Source of the DNA: Mytilisepta virgata
Lineage: Eukaryota > Mollusca > Bivalvia > Mytilida > Mytilidae
Direction: 5' to 3'
Assembly: GCA_028015205.1 (NCBI GenBank)
Contig: JAPWFG010000020.1
Coordinates: 3,596,001-3,660,000 of the forward strand
Length of the DNA stretch: 64,000 nt
Of the stretch, positions 34,579 to 43,828 are shown one piece after another (the stretch's first letter is position 1; each line of letters starts with the position of its first letter). The position numbers and the translations under genes were made by a program. The notes beneath the pieces are model-generated. The model was not told the origin of the DNA. It saw only the letters and a program-made list of their open reading frames with translations, and made no database searches.

Positions 34579-37500
34579 TATGCAGATCAGGAAGAAAATG
34601 CCAACACACTTTGCACTTGAATGAAACACAAAGCAAGATTTATATCATGCTGGCTCACAAGCTAACAGTCCACAGGAAGATATTTCATCCTAACCAGCAT
34701 ATACACAGCTCAAAAGTTTAATCAAATTAAAGGAACCATGGTTATATTATCTTAAAGTCACAGACAGGTCTTAAACATAAGAAAAAAGTATTGCAACTCA
34801 CTGCCAGTTCAATATGGCACCTAGAAGTGGTTTAAGCTGAATTCTTTGCCAAATGTTGATCTATCACATATGAGCAAATGAACCTTACATAGATGTCAGG
34901 TAATATATACATATTATACAAAAGCGGGTACTGTCATTGTTTACTACAACTAGTTCCTAAATAGGAATGATCCAGAATTTATCAATTACCTCTGAATCAA
35001 AGTGAACAATTAGCTAAATAAAGTTTTCTTGATGTCAAATTTATAAATTGGACACTACCTAATATTCAAAAGTTTTTGCATTGTCAACTATAAATTATTA
35101 AACTAGAGGCTCTCAAGAGCCTGTATCGCTCACCTGGATTTAACTTTTCACCTTGAGCAGACCTAAAAATTTAAGTGTTGCAGTCAATTTGGCTGGTTTT
35201 TCTATAGGATTCTGTGTTAAACTAATTTCAGCTAAGGCAGTCATCTTGGTTGACAATTCAGGTCAACAGATACATTTCTAAAAGAGAACCATCTAAGGAC
35301 CATTTCTGCTAAGTCTTGTTCCAACTGGCTAAGCGGTTTCAGAAAAGAAGATTTTTAAATGAATTTTCCTATAGGGTCCAATATTTAACAAAGTTCGGTG
35401 TGGCAGCCATCTTGGTTGACAATCCGGGTGATCGGACATATTTCTCAAAGAGGACCTCCTAAGGACCAATGCTGCCAAGTCTGGCTCCAATATGTCAAGT
35501 GGTTTCAGACAAGAAGATTTTTCAATGAATTTTTCCATAGAGCCCTATGTTAAACTAAGTTCGGGTGTGACGGCCATCTTGGTTGACAGTTAGGTCATCG
35601 CACAAAATTCTGAAAGAGGACCATCTAAGGACCATTGCTACCAAGTCTAATTCTAATTGGCGTAGTGGTTTCAGACGAGAAGATTTTTGAGTGAATTTCT
35701 CATAGGGTCCTATGTTAAACTAAGTTCTGCTGTGGCGGCCATCTTGGTTCACAGTCCACGAAGTCAGACACATTTCTGAAAAAGGACCTCCTTTGGACTA
35801 ATGCTGCCAAGTCCTGCTCCAATATGTCAACTGGTTTCAGACAAGAAGATTTTTCAATGAATTTTCCTATAGAGCCCTATGTTAAACTAAATTCGGTTGT
35901 GGCGGCCATCTTGGTTGACAGTCCAGGTCATCGGACACATCTCTGTAAGAGGACCATCTAAGGACCATTGCTGCCAAGTCTGGTTCCAATTGGTCAAGTG
36001 GTTTCAGTCAAGAATATTTTTCAATGAATTTTCCCATAGGGCCCTATGTTAAACTAAGTTTGGCTGTGGCGGCCATCTTGGTTAACAGTCTGGGTCATTG
36101 GACATACTTCTGAAAGAGAACCTCCTAAGAACAATTACTGTCAACTTTGGTTCCAATTGGCCTTGTAGTTTCATATAAGAAGATTTTTGAAATTCATTCC
36201 CCCTTCCCCCCCCCTTTTTTCTATTTTTTGTAACAGCAGCCATGTCGGTTGGAAGTCGGGGGTGCCAGACATAATTTTGGAAGGGGGCCACCCAAGGACC
36301 ATTCCACCAAAGTTTGGTCTCAATTGGCCCAGTGGTTTGAGAGGAAAAGATCTTTAAAGGAAAGTTTACGCTGGTTGCCATTTTTAAAGGGTAAAAACTC
36401 CTTTAAGGGGTCAATCAATGATTTTGGTCATATTGACTTATTTGTAGATCTTACTTTGTTGAACATTTTTGCTGGTTACAATTTGTATTTATCTATAATA
36501 ATATTCAAAATAATAACCTAAAACTGCAAAATTTCCTTAAAATTAACAATTCAGGGGCAATAACCCAACAAAGGGTTGACCGATTCGTCTGAAAATTTCA
36601 CGGCAGGTAGATCTTGACCTGATGAACATTTTTACCCCGTCAGTTTTGCTCTAAATGCTTTAGTTTTTGAGATATAAGACAAAAACTGCAGTTTATCCCT
36701 GTGTTCTATTTTTAGCCATGTCGGCCATGTTGGTTGGCAGGCGGGGTCATCGGACATATTTTTTAAACTAGATACCCTAATGATGCTTTTGGCCAAGTTT
36801 GGTTCCATTTGGCCCAGTAGTTTCAGAGGAGGAGATTTTTGTAAAAGTTAACGGACGACGACGGACGCCAAGTGATGAGAATAGCTCACTTGACCCTTTG
36901 GGTCGGGTGAGCTAATAACGACTATGGAAATCTGCTTAACCATTGGATGTTTATGTATCTACTTAACAATAAATGCTATGATCTAGTGACAAAATATGCA
37001 CACTACAGTCAAACCTGCCTTAAAGGGCACCTCTATGTAGCAAATCACTGTCTATAAAGGGCAGAGTAAAAAAGTCCCATTCATGAACAAAGCATGTAAA
37101 ATTAACTCCTGTATACATGGCACCTACTCATTAAGGGCACTTTTCCCTGGTCCCTTGGGTGCCCTTTATGGACAGGTTTGACTGTAATCTATTATGGACT
37201 TCTCCAGAAGGAACTGTTTTCCTATAGTATTATCTGGTGAGGTATAGTTCCTGACCTGTTTTCCCAACTTCATGGTTGATTGATTTTCCTGTGATTAATC
37301 AAGATTAACAAAAGACTGTTCAAATGCTCCAATCAAATTTACAGATTTTTACGTATTATGTATTAAAATGCTTCATAGCATAGCATGGTTTTAAAATTTA
37401 GAATCTCAGAAATAACAAATTGTAAATGGTGGTCATATTTGTTGTAAGAGTGGGATAAAATTTATAGTCAAGTTTCAGTTCACTTGGCCATGCTGTTTTA

Positions 37501-40500
37501 GAGATTTTTTACACTTGGCTTTTTAGAAATAAGGAATTGTTTATGATAACCATATCAGCTATCAAACCAGCATGAGATATTCAAAATGAATCAAGCTCCC
37601 AGATGCTTCATACAAAATATCTGTTTAGATTGCCATGCAGTCTAACAGGAGACAAAATTTGAAATTTGACCAACAGAAATAAGGAGTTTACCCATGGCAG
37701 CCATGTTAGATATCTAACTTGGACAAAGTATGGCAACTTATAAAAGTCCTTCCATACATGCATTATACAAAGTTTAGGTTTCATTTGGCCAAAAGGTTTT
37801 GGAGTAGATTATATGATTATGAAAAGTAAAAGACAATGTCTGTCAGATAATTTACTGTAAATTAAGAAATTAATATGATGTTTTTATTATTGCTAAAAAT
37901 GCTGTGGGATTGATACATCAATAACTAAAACTGAGATAATTTATCTCTTAATATTGTGAGTTCAATATATGCAATAACATGAATAATGCATGCAATTAAA
38001 AATTTCCAAAATTTCATGGGTGAAAGTACAGAAGGTGCAAAAAAACGAAATTGGGGAGAATCCAATATCTTATATAGGAATATATAGAGACTAAAATGGT
38101 CAAAATTCAGAAATCCAGCAAATTCTGGGAAACTTTCAGGAATGCAGTAGTTGTTCTACACTATTTTCAACAAAATATCCTACTAAAACAAAAATATATT
38201 TATTGCTTTCATGGGCATTAATTTTTGCTTATTTTGAAACTGAATCCTCACTACTTCTTGTAATACTATGCAAAATGATGTATTTACTAATTTCTAGAAA
38301 CTGAATTACCTGTGTTTCCACCAGGAGCCAACTTAACATTGGGTCCTCGCCGAGCTTTGATATATAAGAATAAGCTTAGTACAAAGCTAAAGATAATTCC
38401 AGTCGTGATAAGTTGTAAGAATTTCTTGTGTACAATCTGTACTGGATACTTCAAGTAGACAGCAGCTGCAAAGGCTAGTAAACTGACAACTAAGGCAAAA
38501 AAACCTAAAACAAAATAGTTTGGTTTATTACGATGCCAATGTCACTGTATTGTCTATATTATTATTGGTAGAGGAAGCCAGACAACTTGAAAGAGCCATC
38601 AGCCTGCATTGCTCACTTGGCTTTAATTTGTTATCCAAAGGAACAAAACGTCATTAAGCGTCATCAGTGCTTTCTGCTGATCCCTTTTTCAGTATCAACT
38701 ACTATATTCTGGTCCAAGGTCTAGACTCTCAGACACAATTTTGAAAGGGAACAGCCAAACCACCTATGGACCATTTTAAAAAGTGCTAATGAGAATGTTT
38801 GAAACATTTTTTTGCTTTTTTAAAAACATTTTCTACAACAGGAAAAATCGTTGACCCTTGTTTATTCAAACAAATCTCAGCACATGCTGGATTTGATCTC
38901 AAAATACAAGTATTGATAGGCATGTGTGATAATTAGTATTCATAGACAAACTTTTTGCTGATTTTCAGTTTTAGTTACCAAAATGGTCCAAGCTTAAGAT
39001 CTTCAGATACAGTTTTAAAAAGGAATCACTTCTTATGATCCATTTCTCCATTTTGTATTTACTCCTCCAGTAGTTTCAAAGGAGATTTCATCTACCTTGA
39101 AAAACAAAGAACTGAAAATGTTAGTATTCTTTCCAACAAAACTAAAGATAAATAGAGGAACTGATTTTTTCACCCAACACTATTTGTTTTTGTTTGTTTG
39201 GTTGTTTTTTTTTCAAATTTTAATAAGTACTTTCCTACAGGTTTTATCTTACCATTACATCTGTATTGAAGTCTTTCTCCTGATCTAAGGGTTTGCCCAG
39301 CAATAACTTTGCCAACTGGTAACATGTAAAGAAATGCTTGGAAAAAGAACCATCCAATGTAAATCAAAGCAGCATCTTTATCAAAATAATCTTTCCAATT
39401 AGTTGAGATTCTTGGTATATGTAGCTTGCAGTGGTTCTGAAATTAAATTCATGATATAAACATGTTTCAAAAGACGATATGATAATAATAATTTTGTATT
39501 AGTTTATAGTATACCAGTTATTTTTAGAAACACATCTGTGTAAAGTGAGACAGGTATACATGTAAATGTATACATAAAGAATCTTGCTTTGAGCAGCTGA
39601 TTATCTGTTGGCACTATCAATAACAGTGAAGAATAATTCACTTTAAATATAAACATGCTAATTATTGCTCTTAACCCTTTCACCGATGGAGTGGCTACTT
39701 ATTTGTTAATGTTTTAAAGCATTACTTTTGGGCCATTCTTTATATACTGACAAATATAATTTCCAACAAAAAAAATTGAACGTATGCAGTCGTGCTCCAA
39801 ACTTGGAAGAAAATTTCTGTTACAGATATGAGCAAAAATCTTTCCACTTTTTGACACAACTTATTTATTTTTTAAATATTTATTTATCTGCAATCTATTA
39901 TTTTTTCTCAAACATACTCTTAAAATCCTCCCACTGACCTTGTTTTAACACCTTAATAATCAATATTGACAACATTTCGATTTGTGGATAGATAAGTCAA
40001 AGTCCGCTAAATTTATTTTAATATAAAGTTTACATATTGCCCCACCACGGAGTTTTGATGTACCTATCAGACAACATTGAACAATTGCGTTTTCACATTA
40101 TGCACTGGATACTGACAATTGATGAGTCAGCTATATCCATAAAGGATACAGTGTTTCATGTAATTTTGTCTTTGGTAATATATAAATGACCTTTATTTTG
40201 ATGGCAAGCCTAATAAAACATCGATTGTTCTACATGCTTTTGTTGATGTTAAACAGGAAGTGACATTACAATCTTTGCAGTTTGGAAATTTTATAATACA
40301 ATGCTTTTAAACACCTTTTAAAGGTGTTAAAAAGCATGCATATTTAATTTCATGACTAATAAAATTACATGTACCTAATAAAAATATAAATACTACCTTA
40401 GTGTATAAATTGAATTGTCCTCAGAGTGAGCAGTCAAGTGTAAACGATCTCAGCACGTGCGAGTTATTGTGTTTGTTTACTGTTGAAACACCAGCTGTGT

Positions 40501-43500
40501 TTATTGGCCTGATGTAAACTGTTCAATTATCATAGATAATTATATAAAACTTACAAAGGATGTTTCTTAGTCACCATTTAAAAATGATATTGCAAGATAA
40601 AAAAAAAAGATAAAAAATATTGCCAACTTCAAATTCTGTCGCCAGAAATATTGCCAACTATTAAATTCTGTCACCAGATTGAATCAAAGTGCATAGGCAC
40701 TGCTAGGGTTAGGTTGCTAGCATTTGACTTTTATTTGTACAAACATTGCTGATGATTATTTCAATAAATATGCACTAATCAATCAAAGAAAGCACGAGTC
40801 AGCTAACGCTTCTTGAATTATCACTCTAAATTGAATTTTTTTAAAAAGACAAACGCATAATAATGATTTGATGAATTAAAATAAACAGAAATCAAAGGTC
40901 TTCAAGTTATTAAGGTTATATAAAAAGACAAAGTTTGGACAATTGTAGAAGGGGGTCATTTCTACAATATATTTACACTACCTTGCGCATGTGCAGGTAG
41001 ATCAGAACGTAAACATTCAAGCTTTCAATTAAATTAAACCCATTATACTTTCGATAATACAGTTTTCTAAATTAATGATAAACACATTGTTTTTCAATCT
41101 TAATGTGCAAGTTGTCGGCATTTCAAATAACCTGTATGCAATTCTATCACTGACCAACAGGTTTGACAAAATGGAAGTCACGATGATCAGGTCAAAAGGT
41201 TAATCAAATACACAAAATACCATCAGAATTACAAGAAGAATAAGCAAATAATGTGCAAAATATGTTCTGTATAAGTTAACAATCACGTTCACAACAAAAA
41301 TGGAACTTACCTTTGAAATCTTTTGAAAATAAGATCGGAGTCGAAAATATCCGTGCAAATGTCACAGTAAACATTCAAAATCTTTACGCCGATATCTGGT
41401 ACATTTTAAAAGGCGCGAATACTTTACACGGCTTTCAAAACAAAAAGGAAATCGTCAATAAAACACACATCTTTTATTAAATAACTGGACAATTACACTT
41501 CTAGGTGTGTTTCAGTTACATTTCTATTAAAAAACAACTACAACAGCAACAACAAATATTAGGACTATTTTACCGCGGAATGTTTATTTTCTTATATGAT
41601 ATTCCAATATAAACATAGTCGTAATTCGGAAAGAAATTCGTTTCTTTGCGCATGTGTCATATCCCAAAATCGAGATAAAAAGCTGCTTAACTAGCCTTGC
41701 TTAAGCTTCAATCCTAGATAAGCTTGCATATTTACTCATAAAAACATAGTTTCAAAAACTTCTGGTCCAACTTTTTCCACAAAACACCAGATTTCCAAAG
41801 TTTCCTTCATTGTCTAACCAAACGACCGACGGCATAAGGGTTTTGGTTGCTTAGCAACCTAACCCTAATAAAAAATCGCATTTTGCAACATTGGCGAAGC
41901 CCTGCACGGTCCCTGGTATTTATAAAATCGATAATTAATATCAAATTTAAAATAAAAATACCACAAACCTGAGAACACAAAATATTTAATCCAAGAACAG
42001 TTGCTGGCAATCCAAACAGCATAAGGAATGCTCCTATTGCTCCACCAAACTCCCTGTTCCTTGTAACACCAACACGGACCTTTTCTGGTTCCCCCATCAT
42101 CCTAAATTCAACTTTTTTTCTTTCTTCTGGTGCCAAAGCCTTTGATTTAATTATAATATGCTAATTATCTTAACACATTTCAAGAGATTAAATATACACT
42201 AATTACTTTTCCATTTCTTACATTGTTAGCAGAAAATCATATTCAATTAAACGGGAATGTTATAATGCTTAAATGTCTTTTCAAGATTCAAGCTTCTCTA
42301 CAATTTAATTCATTTAAACGGTAAATTGAACATCTAACTGATGATTTGTTCCTTAGAAGAAACCATAATGGACGCAGTAGCATATTTTATTCACTGACTT
42401 TTATAGTATATTTATTGTATAATAGGTTTATCTGAAATTAAAAATGTGAAACAATTTAGAATCACAGAGACCAAATTTTTTTTGGAGAGAAAATATTTTA
42501 CACTTCGAGTCTTTAAAGCATTCATTTTAGCTTATAATTAAAAGTTCTTATTTTTGGGGGAAAGTTATTACCCAGATTTTAACTTGCATAGATACTGGAA
42601 ATGTCCAAGGTTTGAAAATACATGTATAGTTTCCTTTATGATATATACAGTATTCACTGACAATAACAGTGTGGGAACTCATTTTTTTTCTCACTCTCCA
42701 TTTTGGTGAGTACAGTTGCTCGTCAAATTTGAAATTAACTGGCCAAACTTTGGCAAGTAACCATTTTGCAACTTTTGCCAAAATAATGATATCAAATTTC
42801 ACGATTTCTGGCTAGCTTTTCGTAAATAAAAAAACAAAAATCAACTTGAGTATACAATTTAAACAGAAAACATTGACATAAAACCATTACGCTAGGTCGT
42901 GATTGCAGACGGAAATGTAAACAAAGTGACAGTTTTAATTTTATTTTAAGAAGTAGTATTTGGGATGTAAATAGTAGAAGCATGTCCAGGCAAGTAACTG
43001 GATTTTATATTTCTGCACAAGACTACCTCTCGCCAAAATGGCGACTATCCAGCTCCTGTCACTTGCCAAAAGCGAATGATGCTCAACTTTGGCGAGTTCC
43101 CACACTGAAATAAGAGTTCTAATAAACAGTCAATCAATCACTGTGATAAAAATTACACACCATGGTCCATTGGATCAACATTTATATGCACCACTTTTTC
43201 AAGAAAACCTGTGCACAGTCCATGTCTTCCCCGATCAATAATGGGTATTCAGTTAATGTGTCAATAGGATCGAATTAAGCACCCACAAAATAAATATTGA
43301 TTGAACATGAAAAATGATACCCATAAAAATAAATGAATCCACAGTGAATTTATAACTTGATTTGGTCTATTGTACAACTGTCAAGGACATGTTTCATACT
43401 TTTAAAATAATATTATTAAGACACCTTATTTTCTATGCGTGTTGATCTTCGGTATGGTGTGACTATTCTCTCTTCCTTTTTGTTTTTTCCTGTGGCTGGT

Positions 43501-43676
43501 GTTGCTGGTTTCTTGGTGGATTTTGGGGGTGATGATTTTGCTGGGGTGACAGATCTTTTTGACCGTGAGGGCCTTCCTCTGCTCCTGCTCCTGCTCCTGC
43601 TTCGACTTTTTGAACTAGTACCTCTAGATGATCTGCTTGTGGATCTTTTCCTTGCTGGTGATCTGGAAGATCTTGT
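21180..43676 (-). CDS. LBR: Lamin B receptor / delta(14)-sterol reductase, nine exons (Tudor start missing)
   Basis: Joined 43676-43425, 42139-41969, 39436-39253, 38504-38310, 33294-33068, 32515-32347, 22618-22538, 21777-21655 and 21340-21180, the exons total 1563 bp: 520 codons and a stop, with every phase agreeing. The order is an RS-rich linker, a transmembrane start ([20 protein letters not shown]), then a multi-pass sterol reductase domain. Family signatures are complete: [58 protein letters not shown], and [12 protein letters not shown] before the terminal [10 protein letters not shown]. Family knowledge: LBR sits in the inner nuclear membrane, binds lamins and chromatin through its N-terminus, and reduces the C14 double bond of sterol intermediates. 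The RS linker separates LBR from TM7SF2, which lacks it. The catalytic-loop motif usually written RHPNY reads RKPNY here. An N-terminal Tudor exon was not found. Introns total about 21 kb and are loaded with mobile elements. Confidence 0.93.
21655..21777 (-). CDS. LBR: LBR exon, SGWWG block
   Basis: Acceptor TCTTGACAG, donor G/GTAAGT, 123 bp. Encodes [29 protein letters not shown] and [11 protein letters not shown]. The Lys in RKPNY replaces the His usual in the family. Confidence 0.94.
21990..22330 (+). repeat. Two-unit tandem repeat element with an intronic hairpin end
   Basis: Two ~157-bp units (at about 22011 and 22168) share GCATTAAGGTTAATGCACAG- and TCATCAAATTCCTTTGAG-type motifs. An AGACGACAGACAG microsatellite and a GCATTTCGCAGGCGACAC end follow. 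Pearl-like layout; lies in the intron between LBR exons at 21777 and 22538. A run of nine C's followed by seven T's (about 22112) interrupts unit 1. Confidence 0.55.
22538..22618 (-). CDS. LBR: LBR exon, short linker block
   Basis: 81 bp, acceptor TTCTCGACAG, donor C/GTAAGT. Encodes [20 protein letters not shown] and YSPTLA; human LBR has a near-identical FRGANSQKNAFRKNP here. The intron upstream, about 9.7 kb, carries the nested transposon complex. Confidence 0.93.
22619..23701. other. LBR intron sequence without recognised features
   Basis: AT-rich. A 50-bp fragment at 23307-23345 (AGAGGCTCCCAGGAG, then GTAGCTCACATGACCC) fuses the 5' and 3' signatures of family A with no core, perhaps a deletion derivative. 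Nothing else supported. Confidence 0.4.
23715..24535. mobile_element. Long-inverted-repeat foldback element with 8-bp target duplication
   Basis: The left arm 23715-24007 and right arm 24242-24535 are near-identical inverted copies of about 293 bp around a 234-bp spacer. Ends are CACAGGCGCTTGTCTCAG and its inverse. TTCTCAAG stands immediately outside on both sides (23707-23714 and 24536-24543), an exact 8-bp duplication as made by hAT-type insertion. Removing the element and one TTCTCAAG leaves the normal family A 5' signature. The frames read from each arm are the same sequence on opposite strands and are not genes. Confidence 0.88.
24992..25652 (+). repeat. Left copy of a ~670-bp direct repeat
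   Basis: Matches 29341-30022 almost throughout, from TAAGAATGCAAACAACAGTT to GTTGTGTGCACTCT. Differences are scattered substitutions, a 13-15 bp gap near 25270 and a shorter G run near 25422. Non-coding. Confidence 0.85.
25905..26282 (+). pseudogene. His-Cys-box (I-PpoI-like) homing-endonuclease domain, interrupted
   Basis: From the ATG at 25905 one frame runs 125 codons to a TAG at 26280, broken by TGA at 26061 and 26130. Despite the stops it reads as a His-Cys-box nuclease. [20 protein letters not shown] (C30) is the first zinc-ligand hairpin; [10 protein letters not shown] follows; [19 protein letters not shown] gives a His two residues before C83, then C88 and H93; N102 is nine residues on; C108, C114, H117 and C123 form a second zinc site. 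This spacing matches I-PpoI's catalytic His98 and Asn119 and its two zinc sites as I recall them. Such nucleases cut DNA; the role in animals is unknown. The open frame extends upstream to 25821 and an acceptor-like TTGTTTCAG precedes it. Neighbour: a convergent broken Mutator-like transposase. Stops indicate decay unless the region is spliced or recoded. Confidence 0.75.
26283..26671. other. GC-richer spacer between the two convergent pseudogenes
   Basis: 26320-26470 is unusually rich in CG dinucleotides (GCCGCGTGTCC, CGCGTCCCGCCCGAC, GGATCGCGATC). It is followed by a CACGTG box at 26490, a TTTAAATATA and an ATG at 26539 that opens only a 24-codon frame. It could be a promoter, possibly captured from elsewhere; no product is supported. 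Confidence 0.3.
26672..28562 (-). pseudogene. Mutator-like transposase, broken by frameshifts
   Basis: Six minus-strand pieces read in order as one protein of about 600 residues. 28562-28251: basic N-terminus with GRKSCFKC-like [13 protein letters not shown]. 28223-27885: [20 protein letters not shown] and [16 protein letters not shown]. 27823-27569: [20 protein letters not shown] and [11 protein letters not shown]. About 27568-27202: [31 protein letters not shown]. 27187-26966: [13 protein letters not shown] and [20 protein letters not shown]. 26965-26672: [15 protein letters not shown] and a basic Cys-rich tail. This matches, from memory, the 'Mutator-like transposase' domain proteins common in mollusc and cnidarian genomes. 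At least three frame changes make it inactive. The element's terminal repeats were not found. Confidence 0.75.
28563..29340. other. Upstream flank of the transposase remnant
   Basis: No coding content. It should contain the transposase promoter and perhaps one terminal inverted repeat, but nothing here pairs obviously with sequence near 25653. 29220-29260 has the 'catatctcagtcat' type phrase shared by tandem-repeat elements. Confidence 0.35.
29341..30022 (+). repeat. Right copy of the ~670-bp direct repeat
   Basis: Counterpart of 24992-25652, with an extra ATCAGTTCATGTAG-like insertion near 29622 and a 13-G run at about 29785. Downstream of it family A core sequence resumes. Confidence 0.85.
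30739..31998 (+). mobile_element. Family B hairpin-ended tandem-repeat element, copy 1
   Basis: Starts TAAAGAACCTTTGTGAGCAC with a TGTGAGCACGCTCACA hairpin and ATACCCCACG. About six 169-bp units follow (GGCGTAACTCCTAGAAAA, CCTGTCGATATGCACATC, GTTTGAGAGGAGTTGCGATG). A GACGGACAGACGGACGGACG microsatellite, the CCGCAACTCGTTGCG hairpin and CGTGGGGTATAAT end it. ATACCCCACG and CGTGGGGTAT are inverted copies. The frames read across the units are artefacts of the tandem repeat. Inserted in a family A core: flanks join to GGGGCAAT/AACCC, identical to the intact site at 36554-36566. Confidence 0.85.
32347..32515 (-). CDS. LBR: LBR exon, MDIIHDGFG block
   Basis: Acceptor TATTTTAG, donor T/GTAAGT, 56 codons plus one base. 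Begins [20 protein letters not shown] and continues [17 protein letters not shown], almost residue for residue the conserved core of animal LBR. Confidence 0.95.
32516..33067. other. LBR intron, AT-rich, nothing recognised
   Basis: Spacer between LBR exons at 32515 and 33068. Repeated TATATA-rich runs only. Confidence 0.5.
33068..33294 (-). CDS. LBR: LBR exon, first sterol reductase signature
   Basis: Acceptor TTTATACAG, donor GAA/GTAAGT. Encodes [20 protein letters not shown], then [12 protein letters not shown] and [11 protein letters not shown]. This is the diagnostic ERG24/LBR signature block and binds the sterol/NADPH region in the family. Confidence 0.95.
33436..34578 (+). mobile_element. 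Family B element, copy 2
   Basis: Same ends as copy 1 (TAAAGAACCTTTGTGAGCA to GTGGGGTATAAT) with about five 169-bp units and an expanded ACGG/ACAGACGG microsatellite at 34463-34530. Left flank AACAAT, right flank TATGCAG. It lies in the LBR intron between exons at 33294 and 38310. Confidence 0.85.
34579..35104. other. LBR intron sequence, unassigned
   Basis: AT-rich spacer between a family B and a family A element; no genes or repeats recognised. Confidence 0.5.
35105..36915 (+). mobile_element. Family A element, copy 4 (most complete)
   Basis: 5' signature AGAGGCTCTCAAGAGCCTG plus ATCGCTCACCTGG; 3' end AACGGACGACGACGGACGCC, then AATAGCTCACTTGACCC, a hairpin and GGGTGAGCTAA. The core has about five 166-bp units ('gcggccatcttggttgacag', 'ggaccatctaaggaccat', 'gtggtttcagacaagaagat'), then a different 3' module (36380-36840) shared with copy 3, including the phrase CAGGGGCAATAACCCAACAA. 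Non-coding. In the LBR intron upstream of exon 33294. Confidence 0.8.
36916..38309. other. LBR intron sequence with one MITE
   Basis: Apart from the MITE at 37004-37186, holds 37430-37850, a diverged family A-like core ('atggcagccatgttagatat', 'ggccaaaaggttttggag'), and AT-rich spacer up to the LBR exon. Confidence 0.45.
37004..37186. mobile_element. 183-bp MITE with TA-type ends
   Basis: Perfect terminal inverted repeat TACAGTCAAACCTG at both ends; the inner CTTAAAGGGCACC also pairs with GGTGCCCTTTATG. TA at each edge fits insertion at TA, as in the Tc1/mariner group. Non-coding. Confidence 0.8.
38310..38504 (-). CDS. LBR: LBR exon, third and fourth membrane spans
   Basis: Acceptor TTGTTTTAG, donor G/GTAATT, 195 bp. 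Two hydrophobic segments ([17 protein letters not shown] and [14 protein letters not shown]) are followed by [16 protein letters not shown], the loop leading into the first sterol reductase signature. Confidence 0.92.
38505..39252. other. LBR intron, unassigned
   Basis: Diverged pieces of tandem-repeat elements (for example TTAGTTACCAAAATGGTCC) and AT-rich spacer. The frame at 39097-39288 is the shadow of the LBR exon and intron. Confidence 0.45.
39253..39436 (-). CDS. LBR: LBR exon, second membrane region
   Basis: Acceptor TTAATTTCAG, donor G/GTAAGA, 61 codons plus one base. Encodes [18 protein letters not shown], then [20 protein letters not shown] and [10 protein letters not shown], which align with the human FLIQVLFYLLPIGKVVEG and RRLKYRLNG segments. 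Confidence 0.92.
39437..41968. other. LBR intron, largely unique sequence
   Basis: No repeat family recognised over most of 39437-41300, unlike neighbouring introns. A possible internal promoter and first exon near 41311-41450 is listed separately. Confidence 0.4.
41311..41450 (-). promoter_or_regulatory. Candidate alternative first exon and promoter inside LBR
   Basis: Minus strand: TTCGCGCCTTTTAAAATG (an E2F-like TTCGCGCC and a weak TATA) leads to a short stretch ending in a strong donor TTCAAAG/GTAAGTT at 41311/41310. The local CG content is above the surrounding level. It lies between LBR exons 41969 and 39436, where a short isoform with only the reductase part could start. Against it: an ATG in this stretch would not read in frame into exon 39436, so it could only be an untranslated exon. 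Confidence 0.25.
41969..42139 (-). CDS. LBR: LBR exon, end of linker and first membrane span
   Basis: 57 codons, phase 0 both ends; acceptor AAATCAAAG, donor CAG/GTTTGT. It starts [12 protein letters not shown] and carries [20 protein letters not shown], matching the first transmembrane segment of LBR. Confidence 0.88.
42140..43424. other. LBR intron, unassigned
   Basis: AT-rich. 42690-43100 repeats phrases such as TTTTGGTGAGTACAG, CAACTTTTGCC and CACTTGCCAAAAGCG/TTTGGCGAGTTCCCACAC in both orientations, an imperfect inverted repeat of about 400 bp (GTGTGGGAACTC at 42670 against GAGTTCCCACAC at 43095), probably a small foldback transposon. Confidence 0.4.
43425..43676 (-). CDS. LBR: LBR exon, RS-rich linker
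   Basis: 84 codons, phase 0 at both ends. Acceptor TATTTGTAG; donor AAG/GTGTCT is weak. It encodes [16 protein letters not shown], a run of [11 protein letters not shown], basic Pro/Lys-rich sequence and [14 protein letters not shown] dipeptides are SR-kinase targets and the basic region binds nucleic acid or chromatin in known LBR. A second AG five bases inside (ACAAG, exon from 43671) could be used alternatively and would change the incoming phase. Confidence 0.85.
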
Positions 43677-43828
43677 CTACAAATATGTATATATCAATGC
43701 AAAGAAGGTATGAAAAATCATATTGCACATGCATATACAAATATGAACTTCAGAAAACTATTACAATCATTAAGACCAAAATTTTTTTTGAGAGAAAATC
43801 TTTTATACATTGTACTTCAAGTTTAACA

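Noticed and set aside
43435..43713. 92-residue plus-strand Leu-rich frame
   Set aside because: Antisense of the LBR RS exon; the Leu run is the complement of AGC/AGG serine-arginine codons.
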